NCBI GenBank assembly: GCA_017436225.1
Contig: JAFSDM010000023.1
Coordinates: 1-57,108, forward strand
Reading direction: 5' to 3'
Origin: Clostridia bacterium
GTDB lineage: Bacteria; Bacillota; Clostridia; Oscillospirales; Acutalibacteraceae
Length of the DNA stretch: 57,108 bases
How positions within the stretch are numbered: position 1 is the first letter of the stretch; each line of letters opens with the position of its first letter. This document shows positions 17,977-26,679 of this stretch, piece after piece. Both the position numbers and the translations under genes were made by a program. Under the pieces are notes generated by a model. It ran no database searches and was not told where the DNA came from. It was given only the letters and a program-made list of their open reading frames with translations.

Positions 17977-20208
17977 ATGCAACACAAAAATTGGAACGGG
18001 TTCATAAGTGGTGCTTGGCAGGATGAAATCAACGTTCGTGATTTTATTCAAACCAATTACACTGAATATACAGGTGATAAAAGCTTCTTATCGGGCGCTA
18101 CCAAGCGTACCTCAGCTCTTATGAAAAAGGTTGAGTCCTTATTCGCATTGGAGCGTCAGTATGGTGGCGTTTTGGATATTGATACTGCAACCGTATCTTC
18201 CCTTACAAGCTATTCGCCCGGATATATTGACAAAGGCAACGAGCTTATTGTTGGTTTGCAAACCAATCGTCCCTTAAAGCGCGGTGTTAGCCCCTTTGGC
18301 GGTATTCGTATGGCTCGTAACGCTTGTGAGGCATACGGTTACAAATTAAGCCGCAAAATTGAGGATGAGTTTCGTTTCAGAACCACCCATAACGACGGCG
18401 TTTTCAGGTCCTACACCGATGAAATGCGTGCTGCCAGAAAGTGCCACGTTATAACAGGACTCCCCGATGCTTATGGACGCGGCAGAATTATTGGTGACTA
18501 CCGCCGAGTTGCGCTTTACGGCGTTGACCGACTTATTGAAGAAAAGAAAAAGGACAAAAACGCTTTACAGAGCGAGATTTTTGATACCGTTCACATTCGC
18601 CAAGCCGAAGAGCTTTTCCAACAGATTTCCTTCTTGGGTTATTTAAAGGAAATGGCTAAAATGTACGGCTTTGATATTAGCGAACCTGCTAAGGATACAA
18701 AAGAGGCTATTCAGTGGACCTATTTTGCTTACCTTGCCGCTATTAAGGAGCAGAACGGCGCCGCAATGTCGCTTGGCAGAGTTAGCACCTTCTTTGATAT
18801 TTATATTGAGCGTGACCTTAAAGCAGGCGTTTTAACCGAGCAGGACGCTCAAGAGCTTTTTGATGATTTTGTTATAAAGCTTCGTATGGCGCGTCACCTT
18901 CGCACCCCCGAATATAACGAGCTTTTTGGCGGTGACCCAATGTGGATAACCGAAGCTGTTGGCGGTATGGGCGAAGACGGAAGAACTCTTGTTACCAAAA
19001 GCAGCTTCCGTATTCTTAACACCCTTTATACTCTCGGTTCATCTCCCGAGCCTAACCTTACCGTGCTTTGGTCTACTTCACTCCCCGAAGGCTTTAAGAA
19101 ATACTGTGCCGAGGTTTCTAAGGATACCGACTCTATTCAGTACGAAAATGATGATATTATGCGCCCCATTTACGGCGATGACTATGCAATCGCTTGCTGT
19201 GTTTCGGCTATGAAAATTGGTAAGCAAATGCAGTTCTTCGGCGCCCGTTGCAACCTTGCAAAGCTTCTTTTAATCGCTATCAACGGCGGTTATGATACCA
19301 CAAGCGGTATGCACATCGGTCCCCAAATGCCCGTTTTGGAAGGCGAAACACTTAATTACGAAGAGGTTATGGAGCGTTTTGACATTTACATTGCTTGGCT
19401 CTCCAACCTTTATGTAAACACCATGAACGTTATTCACTATATGCACGACAAATATTGCTATGAGAAAATTCAAATGGCTCTTCACGATACCGATGTTCAC
19501 CGCTTTATGGCGTTTGGTATTGCAGGTCTTTCGGTTGTTGCCGACTCTCTTAGCGCTATTAAATATGCATCTGTTCAACCCTTAAAGGATTCGCACGGAT
19601 TTATTACCGAATTTAATACCACAGGCGAATTTCCTAAATACGGTAACGATGATGACCGTGTAGACCTTATTGCTAAGGATATGGCTCACAAGGTTATTAC
19701 CGAGCTTAGAAAAACCCCTACCTATCGCAACGCAGAGCATACTCTTTCTGTTCTTACCATTACTTCTAATGTTATGTACGGCAAAAATACAGGTGCTACA
19801 CCTGACGGCAGAAAGGCTTCTGCCCCATTTGCACCCGGTGCAAACCCAATGCACAACCGTGAGGAAAACGGCGCTTTGGCATCCCTTAACTCGGTTGCTA
19901 AAGTCAGCTATGATGACTGCCGCGACGGTGTTTCCAACACCTTCTCCATCACCCCTGAGGCACTTGGTAAAACCGATGAGGAAAAAGTAAACAACCTTGT
20001 AGGTATTTTAGACGGTTACTTTGCCAAAAAGGCGCATCACATTAACGTTAATGTGCTTAACCGCGAAACTCTTATGAAGGCTTATGAAAATCCCGAGGCT
20101 TACCCAAATCTTACCATTCGCGTTTCGGGCTACGCCGTAAACTTTAACAAGCTTTCGCGTGAGCAACAGCGTGAGGTTATTAGCCGTACCTTCCACGAAT
20201 CTTTGTAA
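17977..20208 (+). CDS. pflB: Formate C-acetyltransferase (pyruvate formate-lyase)
   Basis: A 743-aa glycyl radical enzyme: pyruvate + CoA to formate + acetyl-CoA. The adjacent active-site cysteines are in [19 protein letters not shown] (near residue 407) and the glycyl radical loop is [13 protein letters not shown] near 720. Length and motifs are those of true PFL, not a diol dehydratase or choline lyase. Ribosome site AAGGAGG. A terminator hairpin and then pflA follow. Regulated by the ZTP riboswitch upstream, so formate for purine and folate pathways is the likely purpose. Confidence 0.97.
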   Translation: MQHKNWNGFISGAWQDEINVRDFIQTNYTEYTGDKSFLSGATKRTSALMKKVESLFALERQYGGVLDIDTATVSSLTSYSPGYIDKGNELIVGLQTNRPLKRGVSPFGGIRMARNACEAYGYKLSRKIEDEFRFRTTHNDGVFRSYTDEMRAARKCHVITGLPDAYGRGRIIGDYRRVALYGVDRLIEEKKKDKNALQSEIFDTVHIRQAEELFQQISFLGYLKEMAKMYGFDISEPAKDTKEAIQWTYFAYLAAIKEQNGAAMSLGRVSTFFDIYIERDLKAGVLTEQDAQELFDDFVIKLRMARHLRTPEYNELFGGDPMWITEAVGGMGEDGRTLVTKSSFRILNTLYTLGSSPEPNLTVLWSTSLPEGFKKYCAEVSKDTDSIQYENDDIMRPIYGDDYAIACCVSAMKIGKQMQFFGARCNLAKLLLIAINGGYDTTSGMHIGPQMPVLEGETLNYEEVMERFDIYIAWLSNLYVNTMNVIHYMHDKYCYEKIQMALHDTDVHRFMAFGIAGLSVVADSLSAIKYASVQPLKDSHGFITEFNTTGEFPKYGNDDDRVDLIAKDMAHKVITELRKTPTYRNAEHTLSVLTITSNVMYGKNTGATPDGRKASAPFAPGANPMHNREENGALASLNSVAKVSYDDCRDGVSNTFSITPEALGKTDEEKVNNLVGILDGYFAKKAHHINVNVLNRETLMKAYENPEAYPNLTIRVSGYAVNFNKLSREQQREVISRTFHESL

Positions 20209-20215
20209 AAATCTT

Positions 20216-20246
20216 AAAATCGCCCACTAAACGCGGGCGATTTTTC
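20216..20246 (+). terminator. Intra-operon terminator between pflB and pflA
   Basis: Stem 20216-20225 with 20235-20244 and a T-run, ending 18 nt before the pflA start; probably lowers activase expression relative to the lyase. Confidence 0.8.
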
Positions 20247-20263
20247 TTTAAAGGATGAATTCA

Positions 20264-20974
20264 ATGAGTAAAAAAGGCATTGTTCACTCAATTCAAAGTC
20301 TGGGTACTGTAGACGGCCCCGGAATACGCTTTGTTGTTTTTCTGATGGGCTGTAATTTGCGGTGCGGATGCTGTCACAACCCCGACACGTGGGAGCTTGC
20401 AAATGAAAAGACATTTACCGCCGAAGAAATTGTAAATAAAGCTAAAAGGTATAAGGAATATTTTGGTGAAAAGGGCGGAATTACCGTTTCGGGCGGGGAG
20501 CCACTGCTTCAGGCAGAATTTGTAAAAGAAATTTTTACCCTTTGCAAAGGGCAGGGCATAAACACCTGTCTTGATACTTCGGGAAGCATTTTAAATAATG
20601 CTGTAAAATCCCTTTTGGAAGTTACCGACAGGGTGCTTTTGGATATAAAGTACACAAATGATGATGACTACCAAAAATACGTTGGTTGCTCCCTTTCGGC
20701 TCCGATGGAATTTTTAAATTATTTAGAGAGCAAAAAAATTCCCACCACCTTAAGACAGGTTATTATCCCCACCTTAAACGATAATGAAGAAAACATTTTA
20801 AAGCTAAAGGATATAAAAGCCACCCACCCCACCGTAGATAAGGTTGAGCTTTTGCCTTTTAGAAAAATCTGTCAGGTAAAATACGATAATATGGGAATAG
20901 AGTTCCCCTTTGCGCATATCCCCGAACCTGACAAAGAGCTTATTACCCACCTTAACAACCTGTTAGAGACCTAA
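20264..20974 (+). CDS. pflA: Pyruvate formate-lyase activating enzyme
   Basis: A 236-aa radical SAM enzyme that installs the glycyl radical on PflB. The cluster motif CNLRCGCC (CxxxCxxC) is near residue 29, VSGGEPLLQ near 75 and LDIKYTN near 127. The start is ATG 20264, 9 nt after AAAGGA; ATG 20255 overlaps the ribosome site. Adjacent pflB confirms the partner. Slightly short but complete. Confidence 0.95.
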   Translation: MSKKGIVHSIQSLGTVDGPGIRFVVFLMGCNLRCGCCHNPDTWELANEKTFTAEEIVNKAKRYKEYFGEKGGITVSGGEPLLQAEFVKEIFTLCKGQGINTCLDTSGSILNNAVKSLLEVTDRVLLDIKYTNDDDYQKYVGCSLSAPMEFLNYLESKKIPTTLRQVIIPTLNDNEENILKLKDIKATHPTVDKVELLPFRKICQVKYDNMGIEFPFAHIPEPDKELITHLNNLLET

Positions 20975-20985
20975 ATTCAAAAAAT

Positions 20986-21033
20986 AAAAATCTGCAATAA
21001 GGGCAATTAACCCCTATTGCAGATTTTGTTTTT
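20986..21033 (+). terminator. Bidirectional terminator between pflA and the FAD protein
   Basis: Long stem 20986-21002 with 21011-21027, AT-rich with a GGG/CCC top, then TTGTTTTTAA on plus and TTTTTATTTTT on minus. Confidence 0.85.
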
Positions 21034-21041
21034 AAGCCTTA

Positions 21042-23864
21042 CTATATCCAAAATTCAGTGATTTCGGTTGGTACTACTTCGGAATTTGCAAGAGATAAGG
21101 CGTAAAGCTCACTTTTTGCAAACTCGCGGAAGAAAAGTCTGTTACTGTTTAAATATTTTTCAAGCTCTGTTCTGGCCACGGAGTCGCCACACCTTGCGGC
21201 GGCAGACATAATTCTCAAATAAAGCTGAACCGAATGAATTTCATCGCCGTAGCAAAGGTCGATATTTTTCTTTTTGCTAAGGCTTATAAGCGGCTTTGCC
21301 AATGATTTGTCCGCCAAGGTTTCGGCGGCTATGCAAAGAGCCATTATTACCCTGAAATTAGGCACAAGACGGTTGCTTACCTTAGAATTCTGATAAATTC
21401 CAAGACTTTTGTTTATGTAATCTCCGCCCGCATCCATAGTCTCTATTGCCTTTGCCAAAAGAGGTAAAAGTCTTTGCGTTTTGTCCTCGTCGCCCTTGGC
21501 AACACGAGAAAGTAAAATTGCGTAGCTTTTAATTTTTTCGGCGCCAATTTTTTTCTTGTCATAATCGGCTATATAAGCCTCGAAGCTTTGGCTCATTTGT
21601 TCAAAGCAAACCGAACTGCCAAGTGACAAGCAAACGGCGGCAAGGCTTTCGCTGTCTTCACATTCTTTTTCAAAATTTTCTAAATATTCGGGATGCACCG
21701 AAGCGATAGCCATTGCAAGAATATCGTTATTTTTTATTCTTTGTATAAGCTCATCAGCAGTTATATTTTCTTCCCTTTTATAATAATCGGGCAAATTTTG
21801 CATTTTAATAAGCTCGTTTTTAATATCGCTTATGTAGGCCTTTTCAAAATCTATATTTCCCTTAGCTGCTGCTGCGGCAACCATTCCCGCAGCGTAGCCT
21901 GTGTTTTGAATATCCGAATTCATTCTTATAAGACAGGCTGCATCACGAGTAGCAGAAATAGACTTTGAAATAACCATAATTGAGCTATCATTTTCCGGCA
22001 AAAGCGCCCTTAAGGGTATGCGAGTTAAAATATCAGGGTAGGCCTTTGATTTCATAGCGTTAAAAAAGTCGGTGTAATATGCGGGCGAGCTTCCCATACC
22101 GTGGGCATCATACTTGCAAAGTGAAACCGAAATGGTATCATCAAAAACGGTTCCACGGAAAATGTCCTTCATATTCAGACAGTATTTACCCTTTATTTTG
22201 CGTGATTCGCGGACGGTAAGTAAGGCCGAAAAGCCTAAATCCGACTGCTTTAAGTGAGCGGTATATATTCCCCTTAAAAATTCGCTGTAGCTCTCGGTTG
22301 AAATGCTATCCTCATCGCCTTTATAAAGAGAATCGGGAAATGCGGTGCCAACCGCTTCATCACCCCAAACCGAATAGCCTTGAGTTACGCCATCACGGTA
22401 GTCGCCGTTTTTTGTATACTCTACCCCCGCAAGCCGTGCCAAATCGGCATCGCCTGTGGCATCTATAAATTTATTTGCCAAAACCTTAATCGGTCCATCG
22501 GGTGTGGATAAAATAACGCCTATGGTTTTATCAGAGTCCTTTAAAGCGGCAAAAACTAAGCTTTCATAAAAAACGGTTGCCGATTTTGCAGTTACAATAT
22601 CATAGGCTATTTCGGCGGTATAATGCGGCGCCGATTTGCCAAGTCTTGACTTTGAAAAATCCTTTATCTGCATAAAATTTTCTCTTGCAAATCCGTTTGT
22701 GTAACCGTGCCAGAAAGCCGAAACCATACCCTGACCTCTGGTACCTGCGGGTACGGGCAACGCTTCGGCGCCTATTACGCTGGCGTTGGATTTTAATGCC
22801 GCCTTCATAGCCGCGCTTCCGCCCGTTCCAAGACCTGCTATAAAAAGCTCTGCAGATTTGCACGGCATATTTTCGGTTGGAAGATTAATTTTTAAAAGTC
22901 TTGCGCCTAAATAGCTGTCTAGCTCATCACCCGTATAAAGCGGAGCTAAATCAAATTCACCATATGTTGTAACTAAATGTTCGGGAGCTAATGGCTTTGC
23001 TTTTTCGGTAAAGCTGTTTACTAAATTGTTGGCAAAGCAAACGGCGTTATAATAATCATCCGAGCTTAAAAAATCACCCGAACAAAACTTTAAAAGATTT
23101 TTTTGCGGCGTTGAAAAGCTTGGTGTGATAAAGTTTGGTCTTAAGGAATATTTTAAAATTCCGCCAAACGAAAATGCAGAGTGATTTTCAATTAAACGCT
23201 TTGCAACTAAAAGAGCATCCTCTACCAACTCTGCCGCCGATTTTTTGTCGGTTTTAAAGGTGATTATACAGGTTTTTTCACTTCTGCTATCGCCATGAAT
23301 TGTAATGTTTTTGGCGTCTTCAATATCACATTCCACCTCTTGGGGTGTGTTAAAGCCACTTAAATCTACCCCCTCCATTTGGAAGGCATAGGTGTAACCG
23401 CCCTCCTGCTGAGTGGTGTTATAAAACTTACGAGAGGAAAAATCCGCAACAAAGCTACCCCTTAGCTCAAAGGCACCGAATTTTGTTGCAATAACAATTC
23501 CGCAAACCAAATTTGCATTAGTCAGCAGGGCAACGGGAGATGCCTTTAAAAATAAATTTACGTTGTTTTCACAAAGGTATTTAAGGGCGATTTTTGAACC
23601 CATACCGCTTGGAATGTGGTACTCATCCCCTACCTTTATGGGGCTTGCTCCAAGCTCAAGCAGCAATTCGTAAAGTGGAGATTTTTGGTTTACAAAACCC
23701 AGAAGGCTTTCACTAATTTCGCTTAAAAGCAGTTCGCTTTCGGTTACCAGAGCAACCGTTTTCCCGCTTTTGGCGGCAGATCCCGCGGCAATTACTGCAT
23801 CAAGCCCATTGCCCACAACAATTAAATCATAGTTGTTTAACACTTCAGCATTTTCAAAAAACAA
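21042..23864 (-). CDS. FAD-dependent oxidoreductase with two Rossmann motifs and a helical C-terminus
   Basis: A 940-aa protein. Residues 14-45 contain a dinucleotide-binding motif VVGNGLDAVIAAGSA; a second, better one, FIAGLGTGGSAAMKAA, starts at 340, followed by AEALPVPAGTRGQGM and a second FAD contact FIDATGDADLARLAG at 466-480, all typical of the FAD_oxidored (PF12831) family. VRESRKIKG lies near 551. The last ~250 residues look all-helical. The N-terminal half thus resembles a degenerate copy placed before an intact oxidoreductase. Substrate and electron partner unknown; no signal peptide. The TG-rich upstream start was accepted with a weak ribosome site. Confidence 0.7.
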   Translation of the reverse strand: MFFENAEVLNNYDLIVVGNGLDAVIAAGSAAKSGKTVALVTESELLLSEISESLLGFVNQKSPLYELLLELGASPIKVGDEYHIPSGMGSKIALKYLCENNVNLFLKASPVALLTNANLVCGIVIATKFGAFELRGSFVADFSSRKFYNTTQQEGGYTYAFQMEGVDLSGFNTPQEVECDIEDAKNITIHGDSRSEKTCIITFKTDKKSAAELVEDALLVAKRLIENHSAFSFGGILKYSLRPNFITPSFSTPQKNLLKFCSGDFLSSDDYYNAVCFANNLVNSFTEKAKPLAPEHLVTTYGEFDLAPLYTGDELDSYLGARLLKINLPTENMPCKSAELFIAGLGTGGSAAMKAALKSNASVIGAEALPVPAGTRGQGMVSAFWHGYTNGFARENFMQIKDFSKSRLGKSAPHYTAEIAYDIVTAKSATVFYESLVFAALKDSDKTIGVILSTPDGPIKVLANKFIDATGDADLARLAGVEYTKNGDYRDGVTQGYSVWGDEAVGTAFPDSLYKGDEDSISTESYSEFLRGIYTAHLKQSDLGFSALLTVRESRKIKGKYCLNMKDIFRGTVFDDTISVSLCKYDAHGMGSSPAYYTDFFNAMKSKAYPDILTRIPLRALLPENDSSIMVISKSISATRDAACLIRMNSDIQNTGYAAGMVAAAAAKGNIDFEKAYISDIKNELIKMQNLPDYYKREENITADELIQRIKNNDILAMAIASVHPEYLENFEKECEDSESLAAVCLSLGSSVCFEQMSQSFEAYIADYDKKKIGAEKIKSYAILLSRVAKGDEDKTQRLLPLLAKAIETMDAGGDYINKSLGIYQNSKVSNRLVPNFRVIMALCIAAETLADKSLAKPLISLSKKKNIDLCYGDEIHSVQLYLRIMSAAARCGDSVARTELEKYLNSNRLFFREFAKSELYALSLANSEVVPTEITEFWI

Positions 23865-23888
23865 AATTGACCCTCCTCACGGCAAATT

Positions 23889-24476
23889 TTATTTTAAAAT
23901 TGGTGAAAGCTTTTTATAAATTACAAAGCATATAACTGCATCAATAATTCCTTTAGCAAAGTTAAAGGGCAGATTGAAAATTACAAGGCTTTTAAATAGC
24001 GTATCGGATGCGGGAATTAACGCCTTATACATATCAATTATTACGGGCATTGGCATACCGTAAAGCTCTACAAATGCGGGATAAACCACAAAATAATTTG
24101 TAACAACGCTTAACAAAGCCATTAAAACAGCTCCAACCAAAGAGCCTATTAAAGCACCCGTTCTTGTTTTTTTGTATTTGTAAATAAAGCCTGCCGCACC
24201 AACAAAAACTGCGCCTAAAATAAAGTTTGAAAGCTCACCTACGCCTGCCGAAGTGGTAATAAAAAGGTGTAGCAGATTTTTTATAAAGCAAACGGCAATT
24301 CCGTGTATGGGACCTAACGCAAAGGCGGTTACAATTGCGGGTAGTTCTGAAAAATCAAACTTAATAAATGGTGGAATTATAAAGGGAAGAGGAAATTCCA
24401 ACACCATTAAAATAAAACCGATTGCGCCCATTATAGCAGTTACGGTTATGCTTTTTAATTTTAAGCTTTTTTGCAT
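23889..24476 (-). CDS. ribU: ECF transporter S component, riboflavin type (RibU)
   Basis: A 195-aa membrane protein with about six helices. KFDFSELPAIVTAFALGP near residue 38 and FIKNLLHLF near 64 are the RibU signature. An FMN riboswitch directly upstream supports riboflavin as the substrate. It needs a shared EcfA/A'/T energising module, which is not in this window. Confidence 0.92.
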   Translation of the reverse strand: MQKSLKLKSITVTAIMGAIGFILMVLEFPLPFIIPPFIKFDFSELPAIVTAFALGPIHGIAVCFIKNLLHLFITTSAGVGELSNFILGAVFVGAAGFIYKYKKTRTGALIGSLVGAVLMALLSVVTNYFVVYPAFVELYGMPMPVIIDMYKALIPASDTLFKSLVIFNLPFNFAKGIIDAVICFVIYKKLSPILK

Positions 24477-24496
24477 TTATTAAACCTCCACTACAC

Positions 24497-24534
24497 AAAA
24501 ACGCCCTGTCTTTTTAAAAGGACAGGGCGTTTTG
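24497..24534 (-). terminator. Riboswitch-controlled terminator before ribU
   Basis: Minus-strand stem ACGCCCTGTC/GACAGGGCGT (24501-24510 with 24521-24530, extended by A/T pairs), then TTTTTGTGTAG. It is placed between the FMN aptamer and the ribU start as an expression platform. Confidence 0.85.
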
Positions 24535-24555
24535 AGTGCTTATAAATATAAAATA

Positions 24556-24716
24556 ACACTTCTTCTCACATCCGGACTACGCAAAAAAATTGCTTACCGT
24601 CGGTTTTGGAATTGCACCAAATCAGCCACAAGGCAACGCCTTGGGTTCACGGACTTAAAGGAAATTTCGCACCTTATCACCGTCGGTGGGGAGTTGCACC
24701 CCGCCCCGAAGAATTC
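24556..24716 (-). promoter_or_regulatory. FMN riboswitch (RFN element) controlling ribU
   Basis: Minus strand shows the RFN signatures in order: TCTTCGGGGCGGGGTG, CCCCACCGACGGTGATA, AGTCCGTGAACC, GATTTGGTGCAATTCC, AAACCGACGGTAAG, AGTCCGGATG and GAGAAGAAG. FMN binding is expected to let the terminator form and reduce riboflavin uptake. Confidence 0.95.
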
Positions 24717-24725
24717 TTTTTTTAT

Positions 24726-24754
24726 ATTATATGTTGTTATATGCTTTTTGTCAA
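24726..24754 (-). promoter_or_regulatory. Promoter of the FMN riboswitch/ribU transcript
   Basis: Minus strand TTGACA (24749-24754), 17-bp spacer, TATAAT (24726-24731). The TGA in the -35 hexamer is the stop codon of thiT. Confidence 0.88.
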
Positions 24755-25572
24755 TTGGTTTTTTGCTTTTTGTAATAAATAAAATAAAACACACCAAACC
24801 AAACTAAGCCGCCAAGGGTTACAAGTCCGACGGTGCCGAAATTCACTGCCGAAATTCCCGTAATATCAAAATCGCCTGTTTCGGCATTTTGTAAATGCGG
24901 TGCAATCAAAAGCACGTCGGCAATAAACGCCGCTAAGGCGCCCAAGGAGCCAACAGCCTTTAAATAAAACTGACTTTTTGGCATACTTTCTTTAGAAACT
25001 CTGGCAAGCTTTTCGGCACTAAAATCAACAGCACCGCTTAAATAAGCGCATCCTGCAACCGCAATAATAAGCTCAGGGAGCATATAGGTTGCATTATAAG
25101 CAAGGGAATAAACAGCCGCATCATAAGTGGGAATAGAAAGTCCTGCCCAGACGGTGCAACCCGAAATAAAATGGAATATGTACCTTAAAACACATACAAG
25201 ACCAACGCCCAAAACAAGCTCGGAGGTTTGATTTTTAAATTTACCCTTAAACATTCCGCCAAAGCCTGTTATTGCAAAGGCGAAAATATAATCTAAAAAG
25301 ATTATTGCAACTGCGGCAAGGGCAGAGGTTGCATAGGAAAGTGAGCTAAGACCCATTAATAGCTGCAAAATACCGTTGGCAATACCAACGCCAAAGCCCC
25401 AAAGCATACCGTGGCGGTAGGCAATAAAAACGGTGGGAAGCATACTGCAAAGAGTGATACTGCCGCCATAAGGAAGGTCTAAAAGCTTTAGGTAGCTTAA
25501 AATTACCGTAAGGGCAAGCATAATTGCCGATTCGGTGAGCCTTTTTGTGAATTTTTCTTTGGATTTTTTCAA
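24751..25572 (-). CDS. thiT: ECF transporter S component, thiamine type (ThiT)
   Basis: A 273-aa membrane protein. PYGGSITLCSMLPTVFIAYR near residue 34 and RYIFHFISGCTVWAG near 130 are ThiT/YuaJ marks for thiamine binding. A TPP riboswitch lies upstream, which supports the call. At 273 aa it is longer than the usual ~190: a loop and one or two more hydrophobic segments follow residue ~200. Energising subunits are elsewhere. Confidence 0.92.
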   Translation of the reverse strand: MKKSKEKFTKRLTESAIMLALTVILSYLKLLDLPYGGSITLCSMLPTVFIAYRHGMLWGFGVGIANGILQLLMGLSSLSYATSALAAVAIIFLDYIFAFAITGFGGMFKGKFKNQTSELVLGVGLVCVLRYIFHFISGCTVWAGLSIPTYDAAVYSLAYNATYMLPELIIAVAGCAYLSGAVDFSAEKLARVSKESMPKSQFYLKAVGSLGALAAFIADVLLIAPHLQNAETGDFDITGISAVNFGTVGLVTLGGLVWFGVFYFIYYKKQKTN

Positions 25573-25605
25573 TTTTCATCATCCTTTAAATAAATTATAA
25601 CAAAC

Positions 25606-25631
25606 AAAAACCGCCCCCAAATTGGGGGCGG
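25606..25631 (-). terminator. Terminator after the TPP riboswitch
   Basis: Minus-strand stem CCGCCCCC/GGGGGCGG (25611-25631) followed by TTTTTGTTTG, about 35 nt before the thiT start. Confidence 0.85.
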
Positions 25632-25696
25632 AACCAAATTTGTGTTATAATCAAGCCGAATAAAGAATTCTCTTTATTCCAAGCGCTCGAAGGCTT

Positions 25697-25802
25697 GAAT
25701 AAACATCCCTACGTCGGAATTACCCGAATCAGGTTCCAGAGTTGGGTTTTTAAAACCCTCTCAGCCAAACCGATAAACATTACCTGGTTCAGCACCCCTT
25801 GT
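25697..25802 (-). promoter_or_regulatory. TPP (THI-box) riboswitch controlling thiT
   Basis: Minus strand reads GGGGTGCT, GGCTGAGAGGG, GAACCTGATTCGGGTAATTC and CGTAGGGA in the order of the TPP aptamer. A downstream terminator forms the off state when TPP is bound. A competing hairpin (about 25675-25703) may be the antiterminator side. Confidence 0.95.
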
Positions 25803-25817
25803 TTTGTTGTCGAGGGT

Positions 25818-25846
25818 ATTATACTACACCCGCCAAAATTTGTCAA
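25818..25846 (-). promoter_or_regulatory. Promoter of the TPP riboswitch/thiT transcript
   Basis: Minus strand TTGACA (25841-25846), 17-bp spacer, TATAAT (25818-25823). Confidence 0.88.
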
Positions 25847-25855
25847 GTTATGATT

Positions 25856-26551
25856 TTATTTTTCTAAATATTCAAGCGGGTCTACTGCCTTCGAATTTTT
25901 ATAAAACTCCAAATGAAGGTGTGAGGCATCCAAGCACTCGTTATTCACGGTGCCCAAGGGTCCTAAATTTGTGCCCGAGCTAACATGGTCATTAACCTCT
26001 ACCGCAACCGCCTTTGCAAGACCGCCGTAAATCGCCACCATACCGTTGCCGTGGTCAATTTTTACGGTGTAACCAAGCTGAGGGTCGTTTAAAATTTCGG
26101 TTACTACGCCATCACCCGCCGATTTCACAGCAGTACCCTCATCCGCCTTGATATCAATACCCGTGTGCAACCTCATATCGTTAAAGGTTACGGAATACTG
26201 AAGCTCGGTAGCGCTGAATTTTTTAATAACCTCACCCACTACGGGAAAAATAAAATATTTTGCAACCGGCTTTTCCTCAGGCTTCACTGAAGATGCTTCC
26301 TCGTTTTCTTGAATAGTGACGGGGGTTGATGACTGTCTTTCGTCGGGGATATTGCTAAGCCCTTTGTTCGCCTCTGTCTCGTTTGAGGAGCTTTCCTCCA
26401 CGATTTGAGCAGTGTCACTGCTTTGCAGCTCGGCACTTGGGGCAGATGCCTTGTCCAGCGCCGCAAACGCGGAAACTCCAACCGCTATCATACAAATTCC
26501 AAGAACAATGTAAAAGCCCTTACCGTTTAAAAATCTATTAAGTTTACTCAT
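25856..26551 (-). CDS. M23 (LytM) domain membrane-anchored protein, SpoIIQ-like
   Basis: A 231-aa protein: one N-terminal transmembrane segment (about 11-32), a Ser/Glu-rich linker to about 95, then an M23 domain. Zinc ligands HTGID and HLHLE are both present, so unlike Bacillus SpoIIQ it may still be an active peptidoglycan endopeptidase, as in clostridial SpoIIQ. Size and layout fit SpoIIQ, the forespore partner of SpoIIIAH in engulfment, but spoIID is not adjacent and a general cell-wall role cannot be excluded. Confidence 0.75.
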   Translation of the reverse strand: MSKLNRFLNGKGFYIVLGICMIAVGVSAFAALDKASAPSAELQSSDTAQIVEESSSNETEANKGLSNIPDERQSSTPVTIQENEEASSVKPEEKPVAKYFIFPVVGEVIKKFSATELQYSVTFNDMRLHTGIDIKADEGTAVKSAGDGVVTEILNDPQLGYTVKIDHGNGMVAIYGGLAKAVAVEVNDHVSSGTNLGPLGTVNNECLDASHLHLEFYKNSKAVDPLEYLEK

Positions 26552-26639
26552 ATTGGTTTACCATCGGCAAAAAACCGTCCTTTCATTTTGCTTTGTAATT
26601 ATTTTTAGCAAAAAGGCGTTTTTTTATTCAGTGGTAAAT

Positions 26640-26668
26640 AAAAAATGCCCTTGGTAACCAAGGGCAAA
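26640..26668 (-). terminator. Terminator of rny
   Basis: Stem TGCCCTTGG/CCAAGGGCA (26646-26654 with 26658-26666), then TTTTTTATTT on minus. Confidence 0.85.
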
Positions 26669-26679
26669 TAAATTTTAAA

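Noticed and set aside
24532-24807. ORFs on both strands around 24.53-24.81 kb
   Set aside because: They overlap the FMN riboswitch and its promoter; the conserved aptamer explains the sequence.
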